Part shown: positions 19,666 through 30,900 of the stretch, piece by piece
How positions within the stretch are numbered: the stretch's first letter is position 1
Layout of the letters: each line of letters starts with the position of its first letter
From: Ciona savignyi
Lineage: Eukaryota; Chordata; Ascidiacea; Phlebobranchia; Cionidae
Length of the DNA stretch: 64,000 bases
Reading direction: 5' to 3'
Assembly: GCA_000149265.1 (NCBI GenBank)
Contig: CH003232.1
Location: 1,767,809-1,831,808, forward strand
Made by a program: the position numbers and the translations under genes
Notes under the pieces: model-generated
What the model was told of the DNA's origin: nothing
The model's input: only the letters and a program-made list of their open reading frames with translations
Database searches by the model: none

Positions 19666-19884
19666 TAATAGCGCCTCAGAAGTGACAAACTTAATGAGTC
19701 ATAATCACCATTATCCATCTATAACGAGAGTTCGAATACGTCCACGACTCTCGTCACAGCCCTACGAGCCAAAGTATAAAGTGACTTTCGCTGTCGTTCT
19801 ATCGTTTAATCCAATTCTGTTGCCCGATAACAGATTGAAGAGGTCGTTCCCTCGGTGTTATATTCCCACACACTGCGCTGGAAA

Positions 19885-20365
19885 AGCTAAAAGGAGGGAA
19901 AGCGGGATGGAGGGAAACTGCACACTAAAATTAAGATAAGGTTGTTAAATTTAGTTTTAAACATACCTAGGTGGAGTTAGGGTTAATTCTGGGGTTAAGA
20001 TTAGTGCTGAGAGGGGAGGGTTTAAATTTGTTTCCGTAATTTTAGAGGGTTTACATTTTTCCGTAATATAGAGGCTTTAAATTTGTTTCCGTAATTTTAG
20101 AGGCTTTAAATTTGTTTCCGTAATTTTAGAGGCTTTATATTTGTTTCTGTAATTTTAGAGGCTTTAAATTTGTTTCCGTAATTTTAGAGGCTTTAAATTT
20201 GTTTCCGTAATTTTGGGATATTACAGATTTAGTTTAAACATAGAAGTGGAGTAATGGGTTATTTCTGGGGTTGAAATTAGTGTTTAGGCGTACGGTTAGA
20301 ATTAGTTTCTATAGTTTTAGTGAGCAGTTTCCCTCTTTCCTTCTTTCCCTCCTTTTAGTGTTTCC
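19885..20365. mobile_element. GGAGGGAAA-end MITE with internal array
   Basis: The ends 'ctaaaaggagggaaagcggg' and 'ccctctttccttctttccctccttttag' are those of the MITE at 1497-1696. The interior is expanded by six copies of a ~28-bp unit, 'aggctttaaatttgtttccgtaatttt', at 20020-20215. Confidence 0.85.
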
Positions 20366-21535
20366 CCATCGCGCTGAGCGAATTCTCCGACACGAATCAT
20401 CAAAATGGCTTTTACGTGCGATACCTCCGGGAATACCCGGTCATTTAGTGACAGATAAGCGATTTAGGACTTTGGGGAATTTGACTGCTGTTTCCACTTT
20501 AAAAACGGCCGGTTTTCTAGGAGCCAGGTTTCCGGCAAACTTAATTGGATTCCTTCCAATAAATTTGTTTTCCTGGCGCAGTCATTTAGACTTTGAAGTC
20601 ATGCCAGATTTAAGTTAGACCAGCCTAATTGAGTTTGTCATATTACAGTTGCGAATTTGCGTGTGATCTGGCAATTTAGATTGCAAATTCACCGTGGAAT
20701 AACATAGAATTCAGCATATAGAGAATGTGCGTAGTAGGAATGATAATGTAAGTAAAGGTTGGATTGCACGAACAGTATTAGAGTCAGATTTCTAAGCAGT
20801 CTTAACGTTTTATTCATTTTTATCATCGAATTAACCATTTGCTATCCACTCTTGGTGCATTTTAATGGCAACAACCGTTCTTGAGATGTAATAGCAACAG
20901 AAATTTGTGCGCATGAGGTGTCTTACGATACCCGTGAATAAAACCTGGCTTTCTACTTACCAAAATGTAAATGCAGTTTCCTTTTTTGTCAGTTTGATTA
21001 GAAGCGATTCGCCTTGCGTTTTTGCGTTCTGTTTCGCCTTGCGTTCATAATTATATTATTAGAAGCAATCCGTTACCATGGTTATATGATTACCTTTTTC
21101 AAAATGTGTGTTTAAAGTATAACATAAACCAAGTTTTATACGCCATGCATGGTCAAATGGTTCACACGAGTCTAGTCGAATGGGAAACGCGAGCGATACA
21201 TTATTATATATAAAAATGAAATTAGGAACGAGGTCATTATGGGTTCGAAACTAGCCGAAGTAAAAACAATGCAGCATAACGTTTAAGCGTTTAATACTAA
21301 ACATTCTAAATAACCTTGTTTGTAAAGCGTACTATGCTATTGGTTTACGAATCCGATGGAGCGTTTCCAAACCAAAACATCTCGCTTCCTTCCTACTTAC
21401 ACAGAACTTCGACCTGATACATTAGCCTCATAAATTAACTTATTCGATGCGTTGTTTTAGGGTTAACCAAGCGTATATACTAGTTGGTGTAATTGAGAAA
21501 TTTGTAGTTAAAGTACGTTGAATTATGTGTATTTA
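20366..21535. other. Repeat-poor stretch, no gene supported
   Basis: An open frame of about 115 codons (20271-20618, plus) begins inside the MITE and has no signal, domain or splice context. I do not accept it as a gene. Nothing else stands out. Confidence 0.4.
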
Positions 21536-22030
21536 AAGTACCGTAAATTCTGTATTTGAACGCCACCTTTTTTAAAGCGCAGCCTCTAATTGAAAAGCGC
21601 AATATGGCTAGACGAATATTGTGCCGTGTTAAGCGAGCTTAAATATGGGTTTAACAGTAAGTTGAATTTAGTGTATTTAAAGTAACGAAAAACCGTTGAG
21701 CGCCTCAATTAAAACTCCATTATAATAGATGTCCACTGTAGAAGAAGGTTTGAAAAATAGAGCGCCTTGGCGCTTAAACACAGGTACTAAGATATGTTTT
21801 TTTTTTAACTGAGCCAAGTTTCGAAGCCATGATGGGATCGTTACTCGGAACGTTTTTGTATTGTAGTCGGTATATGTATCGGTCGCGTTAACCATTTGGC
21901 CACACGACCGTACAGTTCTAAGGTAAGTTGAGATCAGTGTACTGGAAAACCTTTATTTTAGCGCCAATAATACTAGAACGCCAATATAAAGAAAGGGTTG
22001 AAAAATAGAGAGCTTTAACGGTAACTTGAG
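21536..22030. mobile_element. Decayed MITE-like element holding a SINE
   Basis: Motifs such as 'aaaacctttattttagcgccaa' and 'agagcgccttggcgcttaaa' recur inside this stretch and again at 31015-31130 ('ttattcgaacgccagctg', 'aaagcgctttggcgctcaaatagagg'). A tRNA-Ser/Leu-like SINE (minus, 21797-21912) splits the element. Confidence 0.5.
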
Positions 22031-22244
22031 TGCTTTTAAGCTACATTGAGTTAGTCGTATTTTTGCAACGTTGAAATTACGAAGGTGATTAACACGTCAT
22101 ATTAGTCATTGTTGCGAACGATTACTTGCATGTAGCTATAACTTCCTGGAATAGAATATGGCATTAGTAGGTCACGTAACCCGCGTATTTTAACACTGTG
22201 ATAGTACCGGAGTAATTCTGGATTCACGGTCTTATTTAAACGCT

Positions 22245-22450
22245 ATCACGACCCTAATTTAGGTTTAGCGGCAGCGTTTGTTATATTTATTAAATTATAT
22301 CTCTTTTTTATTACGTGTTATAACGACTGTTGTTTTTGGCGTATTTTCCTGTTCTTGTATCGTGATTACATTCGTTTGCCATTTTTTACTACTGGGGCAA
22401 AAAATGACTAAAAATGACTAAATAAAAATACTGGGGCAAAAAATGACTAG
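22245..22450 (+). repeat. Dispersed repeat (family D) copy
   Basis: 'aggtttagcggcagcgtttg', 'acgactgttgtttttggcg' and the 3' part 'ctactggggcaaaaaatgac' match the copies at 11190 and, inverted, 24110. From 22450 to 23080 I see only AT-rich DNA without a gene. Confidence 0.65.
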
Positions 22451-23079
22451 ACTAAAACTAAACTATCCGAACATGTATGTACGGTTTGATTTAACACTAT
22501 TACGCATTAGTCCAAGCTACGTAGTAATTCATCGATCCGACGTTACCAAACGGATCGTACGAATTTAAATAACATAAAATATTAAACACATTGCAAGGGC
22601 AGCAAACGAGGCAAGGGTGGAAGGTAATTTGATCATGAGTAGTGGCATGTCGCTTGTTGTTGTCTATACGTGCATACATGAGGCCGATATAGGCAGTCTT
22701 GTTGTCTGTGAACCAGAGAAACGATATTTTGTATATCAGTAAAATGTTTTAACGATTATGTAACCAAACAGGAAATGTTAATGTCTATGAACAAGAAAAA
22801 CAATGTTTTAGTAAAGTGCTTTGACGAATTTCTATAACCAAAATTGTATTGCATGGCGTGCTGACATTTGATATAATACGAATTCATAGAGCAGCAAATA
22901 AGTATAATTCTCAATAAAAACTAGGTTTTTGGACAAATTAAGCAGTGAGTCAAAAACATTACAATAGAAAATTTTCGTTCTTGTTGGCGGCCCATTGATT
23001 TGGTTAAAAATGCTTTAATTAATTAATATTATCATCATAATTTTGACAACTTTTTTAGTACTTTAGCCGTGTCCAACGG

Positions 23080-23235
23080 AATAATACCAAATTGAAAGAA
23101 TGTTTCAACTATACACAACACACTGCATTAGCTCTGGTAACCCGACGATGGGCGCGAGGTAATCTGACGATTACCCGTGTGTTAACCCCCTTGGTTTTCC
23201 CACTTACAGGCATAAACATGAATATCCTATACCTT
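23080..23235 (+). mobile_element. Composite SINE middle and tail
   Basis: 'acactgcattagctctggta', 'gggcgcgaggtaatctgacg' and 'acatgaatatcctatacc' are present; the head is missing. From 23235 to 24100 no gene is seen. Confidence 0.82.
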
Positions 23236-24109
23236 TAAAAATAAAAAAGCATACATTTTAACAAACCTGTCACGTGTGAGTAAGTTTAAATCGGTTCGTT
23301 GTTTATAGACAACGCGTTTTCCTGTTCTCAATTAAGTGTCAACAGTCAAAACCGAATCGTTTCCGTTTTTCGTAAAAAGTCAACGGCCTTCGCTTTTTAG
23401 TCGAAATTTTATTGTGTGGCCGTCAGTGCGTCTGTATACAGCTATATAAAGTTTTTTTTAATTGTGAAGTTGTACATTTTACGCTAAAAGAAAGCCTAGT
23501 TTAGTTTAGTTTATTGCTCATTCGTTACATTTTTTTGTGTTTTAGTTTATTTTTTACTTATTTATTACATTAAAGAAGAATGCGCAGTTTATATTATAAA
23601 TATCGGCAGAAAATAGAACTAATTCCTTGTTTATATGTATAAATCTATTCGGATGTTTTCAGACAACCTGGTCCTTATTTGAAATCACTAGTTTTGTTTT
23701 TACTGTAGCTAGATAAGCTAGAGCCGGAATTTTGCGGGTCAATTAGATTTTTCCTATTTAAACAGAAGTAATCTACCTAAGAGAACGTGATACAGTCAAT
23801 ATATATTTTAAAAATATAATAAAGTGTTTTTTTCAAATCATACAGTCTTATATAGGTATCGAGTTAAGGTAGTACGTGTTAGAGTTAGTATTAAGGCAAG
23901 AACACATAGTCAGTTCGTAGTTTCTCTCCATTCAGTACGTAATTTTTCTTTTTTATCGCTTTAGTTCCAATTTATAGAAAGGACAGGTGTACATTAAAGC
24001 GAACCTTTTGTGTAATATCCTTAACTGTTACTTCTAAACATAAAATTATTGTAAATGTTACATGTATGAATATACGAACATTTCTACAATTACATGTATG
24101 AATATACGT

Positions 24110-24305
24110 TTAGTTTAGTTTTAGTTTTTTTAATTTTTGTCCCAGTATTAAAAAAGACACACACAGAACAGGAAACAACGGCAAAACGAACAGTCCTTAA
24201 AACACGTCATTTAAAAAAATGATATAATTTACTAAACATAGCGGACACGGCCGCCAAACCTAAGCCCAAGAACAATAATAAGCAATCAAGATTTATTAAG
24301 ACCAA
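24110..24305 (-). repeat. Dispersed repeat (family D), inverse copy
   Basis: Reverse complement of the copy at 11190-11350 ('acggcaaaacgaacagtcct', 'ggacacggccgccaaaccta'). Confidence 0.68.
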
Positions 24306-24559
24306 AACAATAAAATAGTTGTCGGGTGCTATTAAAATAAGGAAGTATGGAACCACGAAATTTGCTAATTTAGTAAATTATATAATAAACCACCCAATCA
24401 AATGAGTAAAAATTACGCCTGGTCTGACGTAATGTCTATAATAGCCGATTTAGACTTCGCATTTAGTCATGTTGCAGAGCTATTGTTGTCATTTGCTAAT
24501 CTAGTTAGGTGTAAACCGAATATATAATATTTCGAACTTTTCACCCTGCCGACGCTGTA

Positions 24560-24765
24560 TTCAAAACGGGGAAACTAAGATGAGGAAAAGAGGGTAGAAG
24601 GATAATTGCTACTATAATAAATATTAGGACGTTATTGTTATTAAATAACATAGGGTTGGAGTTAGGGTTAGGTTTGGGGTCAAGATTAAGTGTTGAGTGT
24701 ATGGTTGGAATTTGTTTCCATATAATTTTAGATAGCAGCTCTCTTTTTCTTCTTTTAGCGTTGCC
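24560..24765. mobile_element. GGAGGGAAA-end MITE, diverged
   Basis: The interior ('gggttggagttagggttagg', 'tggaatttgtttccatataattttag') matches the family; the inverted ends are decayed. Confidence 0.65.
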
Positions 24766-25158
24766 TACTCCAACGACGCTACTAATATCCTATTATATAT
24801 GAACCCGGAAACCTTCTAAGGGTTTTCGTAGGCCGGAAATTACCGCACTGGAAGTGCTAGCAAATTTTATCGTATCGATTTAAAGCGATGTGGTGTTGCG
24901 TGGGATGCGAATAAAACTACTCTAATGTGGAAGCATAGACGATCACACTAATTTATAAAATTTCCGAGTTTTCTTTCTAGCGGCGTTGAGTTTACTACGA
25001 GAATTCAGAATTTTAGTGATCACTGGCCCCTTTACGGCATTATATTACGTAGTATTTTACCTAGCCTCGTATTTCATTTTCGTATTTCCTTATTTCCGGC
25101 TTTTATTGTGAACTGTTTACTGATTCTATATTGAAATCCATTTTATTGAGTATGATAT

Positions 25159-25356
25159 ATGCTTAGCGGTGAAGTAGTGCTTACAGTCATTTATATCTTA
25201 CCTTCCGTAACCGGATGGAAGTACGAAGCTACGGAATCCGGCTGCCGTGACGCGGCTGACGTATCCGGATTCGATTTGGTGACCGCATTGGTTGTCGCGT
25301 TCACAGTATCCTTTCAAATCAGTCTGTTGGCTTGTTTATGTATCCCTTGCTACTAA
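25159..25356 (+). pseudogene. Fragment of the 7TM receptor gene (TM4-TM5)
   Basis: About 195 bp match the receptor gene at 27339-27535, with the residues VLTVIYILPSVTGW and TESGCRDAADVSGFDLVTAL kept. Near the end one T is deleted ('ggcttgtttatg' against 'ggctttgttcatg'), which shifts the frame into LACLCIPCY and a stop. No flanking receptor exon sequence is present, so this is a truncated, frame-broken copy about 1.7 kb upstream of the intact gene. Most differences are at third codon positions, so it either was coding for a while or was copied from a diverged paralog. Confidence 0.88.
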
Positions 25357-25574
25357 ATTCCATTTTATTGAGTATAATATATAAAAAAATGTTTTAGTCC
25401 TGTGCATTGAAATATTAACTGAGATATTCTTGTGCTTTCTTATTGCAGAAAACAATTTACGTTAAACAATAAGATCTTTTAGCAATAGTACTTTAATTCC
25501 GTTTAAAAATTGTTCAAGGTTAATTTTATTGGCTTAAACCTGTACCGCGTACTTAAAAGCACAGTTATCATTTA

Positions 25575-25690
25575 CTTTTACTTTAGTTAAAGTGTTATCT
25601 TTAGTTAGAGTTTTATCTTTACTTTAGTTAGAGTTTTATCTTTAGTTAGAGTTTTTATTCACTTTAGTATTAGAGTTTTATCTTCTTCTA
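25575..25690. repeat. Short tandem repeat (TTTAGTTAGAG)
   Basis: Four to five irregular copies of a ~25-bp unit, 'ttagttagagttttatcttt'. Confidence 0.8.
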
Positions 25691-26164
25691 GCTTGAAGTA
25701 ATAAAAAAGGAATCATCCTATCCAAGCACGTTTTGAGCTTCTCTATTGTTTTAAACTCATTACGTATGATGTTTATAAGTCATCGACCATCGGTATGTAT
25801 ACCTTGTCGCATCGTGCGTAATATAAAACAGAAGTCTCGCACGTACCTAGGCATAATACTGGAATATTGAATCGGAAAATATGCCGGTTTGAAATATAGA
25901 AAGACATAACATTGACGTTATAAGTTAATGTAAGTTAATATTAGTTACGTTTCGTCCGTTTTTTTATTGATGTAATTGATATTTTGTAAGTTAATATTAT
26001 GTAAGTTAATATTATACAGTTGATATTAAGTAAGTTAAAATTATTAATATTTACTCTTTTTGATATAAAGTTAGTTTTTTGATATCTTAGAACGACTCAT
26101 GAACATAGTCAAGTTGCTGGAGATTTTTTAGTTTTAGTTTTTTGTTGTTATATATATTACAGTG

Positions 26165-26720
26165 TGGATAGTTGATTTATTTTTATATCGTCGTGGGTGG
26201 GAAGTCAGGGTTATTCATAAGGATCGTAAGATACCTTGTGCCCAAAGTCGAGTTGCTGGAGCTATTACAGTGTGTGGATGGTTGGTTCATTTATATCCTC
26301 GTGGGTGGGAAGCCAGGCTTTATCCATGTGTATCGTAAGACACCTCATGCCCACAGTCGGGTTGCTGGAGCTATTACAGTGTTTGGATGGTTGGTTCATT
26401 TATATCCTTGTGGGTGGGAAGCCAGGCTTTATCCACGGGTATCGTAAGACACCTCATGTCCACAGTCGAGTTGCTAGAGTTATTACAGTGTGTGGATGAT
26501 TGGTTTATTTATATCCTCGTGGGTGGGAAGTCAGGCTTTATCCACGGATATCGTAAGACACATCATACCCACAGTCGAGTTGTTGGAGTTATTAGAGTAT
26601 GTGGATGGTTGGTTTATTTATATCCTCGTGGGTGGGAAGCAAGACTTTATCCACAGGTATCGTAAGACACCTTATGCACACAGTCGAGTTGCTGAAGTTA
26701 CAACTGTATGGTGGGTTATT
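26165..26720. repeat. 109-bp array, five copies, inverse to the first array
   Basis: Same unit as 6240-7600 on the opposite strand. It ends about 160 bp upstream of the receptor start codon, so it may sit in the receptor promoter or 5' UTR. The plus-strand open frames across it are repeat artefacts. Confidence 0.93.
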
Positions 26721-26879
26721 TATTTTTTAATAAAGCTAGGTTATACCCACATCGTGCCCACAGTTGATTTACATGAGCTGTGTTATGCAAATCGTATTTT
26801 AAGCAGACTTTCTTTACAAAGGTACCGGTTTAAGGTTTTAAAATTATTTTTAAAAAAGTTAAAAAGCTGAAACGAAAAC

Positions 26880-27955
26880 ATGGAGAACTCTACGAACGCA
26901 ACCGAATCTCCGGGGAATCCCCCTGAGCCGTTTTTACAGCTCTATTGGCTGTTCTCGGTTCTTGTGCTTTGTATATTGATCATATTCTCCGTTTACCTGC
27001 TTGCATGTCTGGGACGGTATGCTACCATAACAAAGTGCAACCCTGGCCGGGAAATCAGTGGGAAAAAAGGACGAGTCCTGTACCGTCTGTGTCTTGTAAG
27101 TCTGGTTATGGCCGTCGCTCGGTTTTCCGCAGATATGGCGGTTGCTGTTGTCGGTTGGCAGGACGACAAACGCTGTGTTACTACTGTCTCTGTCAGCGCA
27201 GTGTTCTACTCGCTAAGTCTTTACCCGATCTATATCTTCCTGTGGATGCGACAAAGCATATTTTATGCGAACCCTGTGCTTTCCCATATTCTTAACCCGG
27301 TTGTTACGTTTATAAGTTGGGCGACTTTGGTTACAATGCTAAGCGGTGGAGCTGTGCTTACAGTCATCTATATCTTACCTTCTGTTACCGGATGGGAGTA
27401 CGAAGCTACGGAATCCGGCTGCCGTGATGCGGCTGACGTATCCGGATTCGATTTAGTTACCGCGTTGGTGGTTGCGTTTACGGTATCCTTTCAAATAAGT
27501 TTGCTGGCTTTGTTCATGTATCCCTTGTTGACAAAGAAAACGCAGCGATATCGAAAGGAAAGTGCGCGCGAAACTGTACGGGAAACCCCCCAAGTGGAGA
27601 GCGGTTCATACGACGATAATTCAGCCCCGGAACGAATTTCGGACGAAATTTCGTCCGACATTAAAAAACCGCGGGCAGAAAGCGAAATAAAAACTGAAAA
27701 CGACGCACCAAAAAACGCAACTGCTTCGTCCGTCTCGTCCGTTTCGTACGTCGGCAAAGCCAAACGGTCAAATCGTCGCTACTTTAAAGGCGGAAGCGTA
27801 TTTTACCGAAGAAAACAAAAGGTAAACGGGGCAAACGGGAAGAACGGAGTTTTCCGCCTCAGCCACGTCAGTACAGCGTCGTTTACGGATCTGATGAAAC
27901 GACCGAGATCAAGCAGTTCATCCAACACTACTGAAGAAGTGAAAAAACCGAAGCG
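26880..27955 (+). CDS. Receptor exon 1 (TM1-TM5 and inner loop 3)
   Basis: The frame would stop at TAA 27957-27959, but AAGCG|gtaagc at 27955/27956 is a strong donor and the TAA is part of it. Splicing gives KKPKR and then SKTQQGRR in frame from exon 2. Confidence 0.85.
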
Positions 27956-30900
27956 GTAAGCGTGTCGAGTTCTGTTTTTTTTATGGGATAAGTCTAAAAG
28001 GAGGGAAATTGCTCGCTACAATTACGAAAACTATTTTATTCCTTGCCCTGAACACTAATCGTAACCCCAAAACTTGTTTATATCCTCATATGTGGTTGTT
28101 TATATCGTCGTGTGTGGGAAGTCAGGCTTTATCCACGGGTATTGTAAGACAGCCATGCCCACAGTCGAGTTGCCGTCGCTATTACAGTGTGTGAATGGAT
28201 AAATCATTTTTGGTTGTGCCCTTCAATAATTTTAATCTAAGACACCTTACGATCACATCCGATTGAAGCGAACACGGGTCGTGATTGCTGACTCATAATA
28301 TTCTAGTGATATAAGTTTTGTGGGAAAATTCCGTTTGAGTAGTAACACGAACTGGATCGGAAACTTTCGTGTCCTTAGTTGGATTATGGGATCAAATAAA
28401 ACGAATTGTGTGAATATTGGATTGCCGAAGTTGTTACAACTAATCGGGTGCAATAGAAAATCTACATTTACATGTAAAATTCAACTTAGATCACGTAACA
28501 CTAACTTCCTAGGCCAGGGATCTATTTAAAATTCCCTGACATTTAGATCTGACGCTTAAGCACCTCCAAACTATCCACGAATACGTAATTAAAACACCAT
28601 ATTGACCTCATTCTTATAAGGCATTCGTGGCGCATGCGTGATCACACTTAGGGGTTATGATATCGTTGTAGTAAAACCCGTTATGACTAAGACGCCAGTT
28701 ATTCACTTGGTGCGTAGCAAGCGTGTGGCTTGTATTAAATCATATCCGGTTGATTGGCTTAGTACGCAGGTACGGTAATTTTGTAAGGATAAGTTCGAAT
28801 TCCACCCCTAAGATTGTTCGTTTACCCGAACAAGCCACTTTACCGTCCTGTGTATTACTGTGAACATAACCAGTACATTTTTTTGCAAAAGTATTTTTCT
28901 GTTAAATTACAGTGGTATATAATGTTCATATCCCATTATTCACACACTGTAATAGCAAGGCAGTTGTGTATAATCTCAGTGGTATCTTATTAGTCGTCCA
29001 AAAGTCTTATTTGATTATTCACACTCTGTAATAGTTCCAGCAGCTCGACTGTGGGCATGGGGTGTCTTACGATACTCGTGGATAAAGTCTGACTTCCCGC
29101 CCACGAGGATATAAATAAATTAACCATCCACACAATGTAATAGCTCCAACAACTGAACTGTGAGCATAAGGTGTCTTACGATACCCGTGGATAAAGTCTG
29201 GCTTCACGCCAAACACGATATGTATATATGAATCAACCACCCGCAAACTGCAATAACTTGACTTAGCATAGGGGAAAAACAAATGTATAAGCGACCTAAT
29301 TTAAAACGAGCTCACGAATATGTACACACGGATGACAACACATTTTGTCCCTTTAAATACATAGAACAAAGTTTGTTTGTTTCCCACAAATACCTTAATA
29401 TAACGGTTTGATTGACACATCCTTGCGTTGTCCAAATTCACGTGTTGTGGAACAATGTAAAAGTGATGACGATTTGTATCTTAATTCAATGAACGCAACT
29501 CGAAAACAGTATCTAGAAACTTTAAGTTAGTTCCAATAAGTAAGGCCGTGTGGTCCAATGGTTAACGCGAATGATTTATATACTATTTCTATGCAAAATA
29601 CATACAGTTTATGACCGACCCCCGATATAGGTTTGAAACTTAAAACAAATATTTAACGTAAAAAAAACAGTAAAATAACAAGTATTTAAATAAGTTGGTT
29701 CCTTTTGAATTAAATCAAGTTTTGGTTAATATAATACGCGCTGGCTGCCGCTGATTACATTTCATTTTTAAGTACATGCCGCTATTATTGTATCGTGGGA
29801 AATAGGAAAACATCATTTGAATTATGATTGATTGGTAAATAAAACGACAGGAAAATTAGAAGTCAACGAAACTACCTTTTGCCACTTGATTTCACTTTAT
29901 GGTTAAGGATATGATTTAAATTTGGCGATTTTTCTTATAAAGGATTTTTAGCGACAAAAAGTTTTAATAACATGACCCATTAACCCACGTTTTTCTTATA
30001 TTCCATCGATTATTATGGGGTCATTTAGTGTTCGGCAGATTATTCTAGTGATTTAGTGCGACGCCTTTCAGCCGAATGGTTGCAGCTACGATACTGGTCG
30101 CTAGCTAGTCGGTTGTGTCCTTGGGCAAGGCACTTTACGAACATTGCCTGAACCCAGCGGATTAATAGGTTCTACCAAATTAAAGACACGTGTCTATCAT
30201 ACACAACACACTGCAATAGCTCCGGTAACCCGACCATGGGCGCGAGGTGATCTGACGATTGCCCGTGTGTTAACCCCCTTGATTTTCCCATTCACGGGGA
30301 TAAACATGAATATCCTATCCTTACTAACCCCCTTGATTTTCCCATTCACAGGGATAAACATTAATATCCTATCCTACCAGTTTTTTTAATTTAATGGGTT
30401 CTAAATCCTATTATTTTTTCAGCAGCAAGACACAACAAGGTCGAAGAATCATCCGCTTCATGCGAAAAGCATTTTTCCTCACCCTGCTATGCGTGGTGTC
30501 CGATGTTGTAATCGCCATCATCCAAATGGTCGTTGTCGTACCTGAGGTCGTGTACCTTGTTCTCTTCGACATCAACCTGCTCATAAACGTCATATGCATC
30601 GTGATGTCTTTTCGTGATTGGCCTCATATGATCGCTCCATTATGTGCAAAGTAAGTAAGCTTGTAAGGGAATCTTGGATAGGATTGGATATTCTTGTTTA
30701 TCTCCGTGATTGGGAAAACCAAGGGGGTTAACACACGGGTAATCGTCAGATTACCTCGCGCCCATCGTCGGGTTACCGTAGCTATTGCTGTGTTCTGTAT
30801 GATTAAGACGTTCCTTTAATTTGATAGAAACCGTTAATCCGTTGGGTTCAGGTAATACCCGTTAAGTGCCTTGCCCAAGGACACAACCAACTAGCAAACA

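Noticed and set aside
20271..20618. 115-codon plus-strand frame
   Set aside because: Starts inside a MITE and has no domain, signal peptide or splice context.
26172..26870. Plus-strand frames of 87-126 codons upstream of the receptor
   Set aside because: Same 109-bp repeat on the other strand; no start context or domain.
27491..27763. Minus-strand frame opposite the receptor
   Set aside because: Shadow of the receptor coding sequence.
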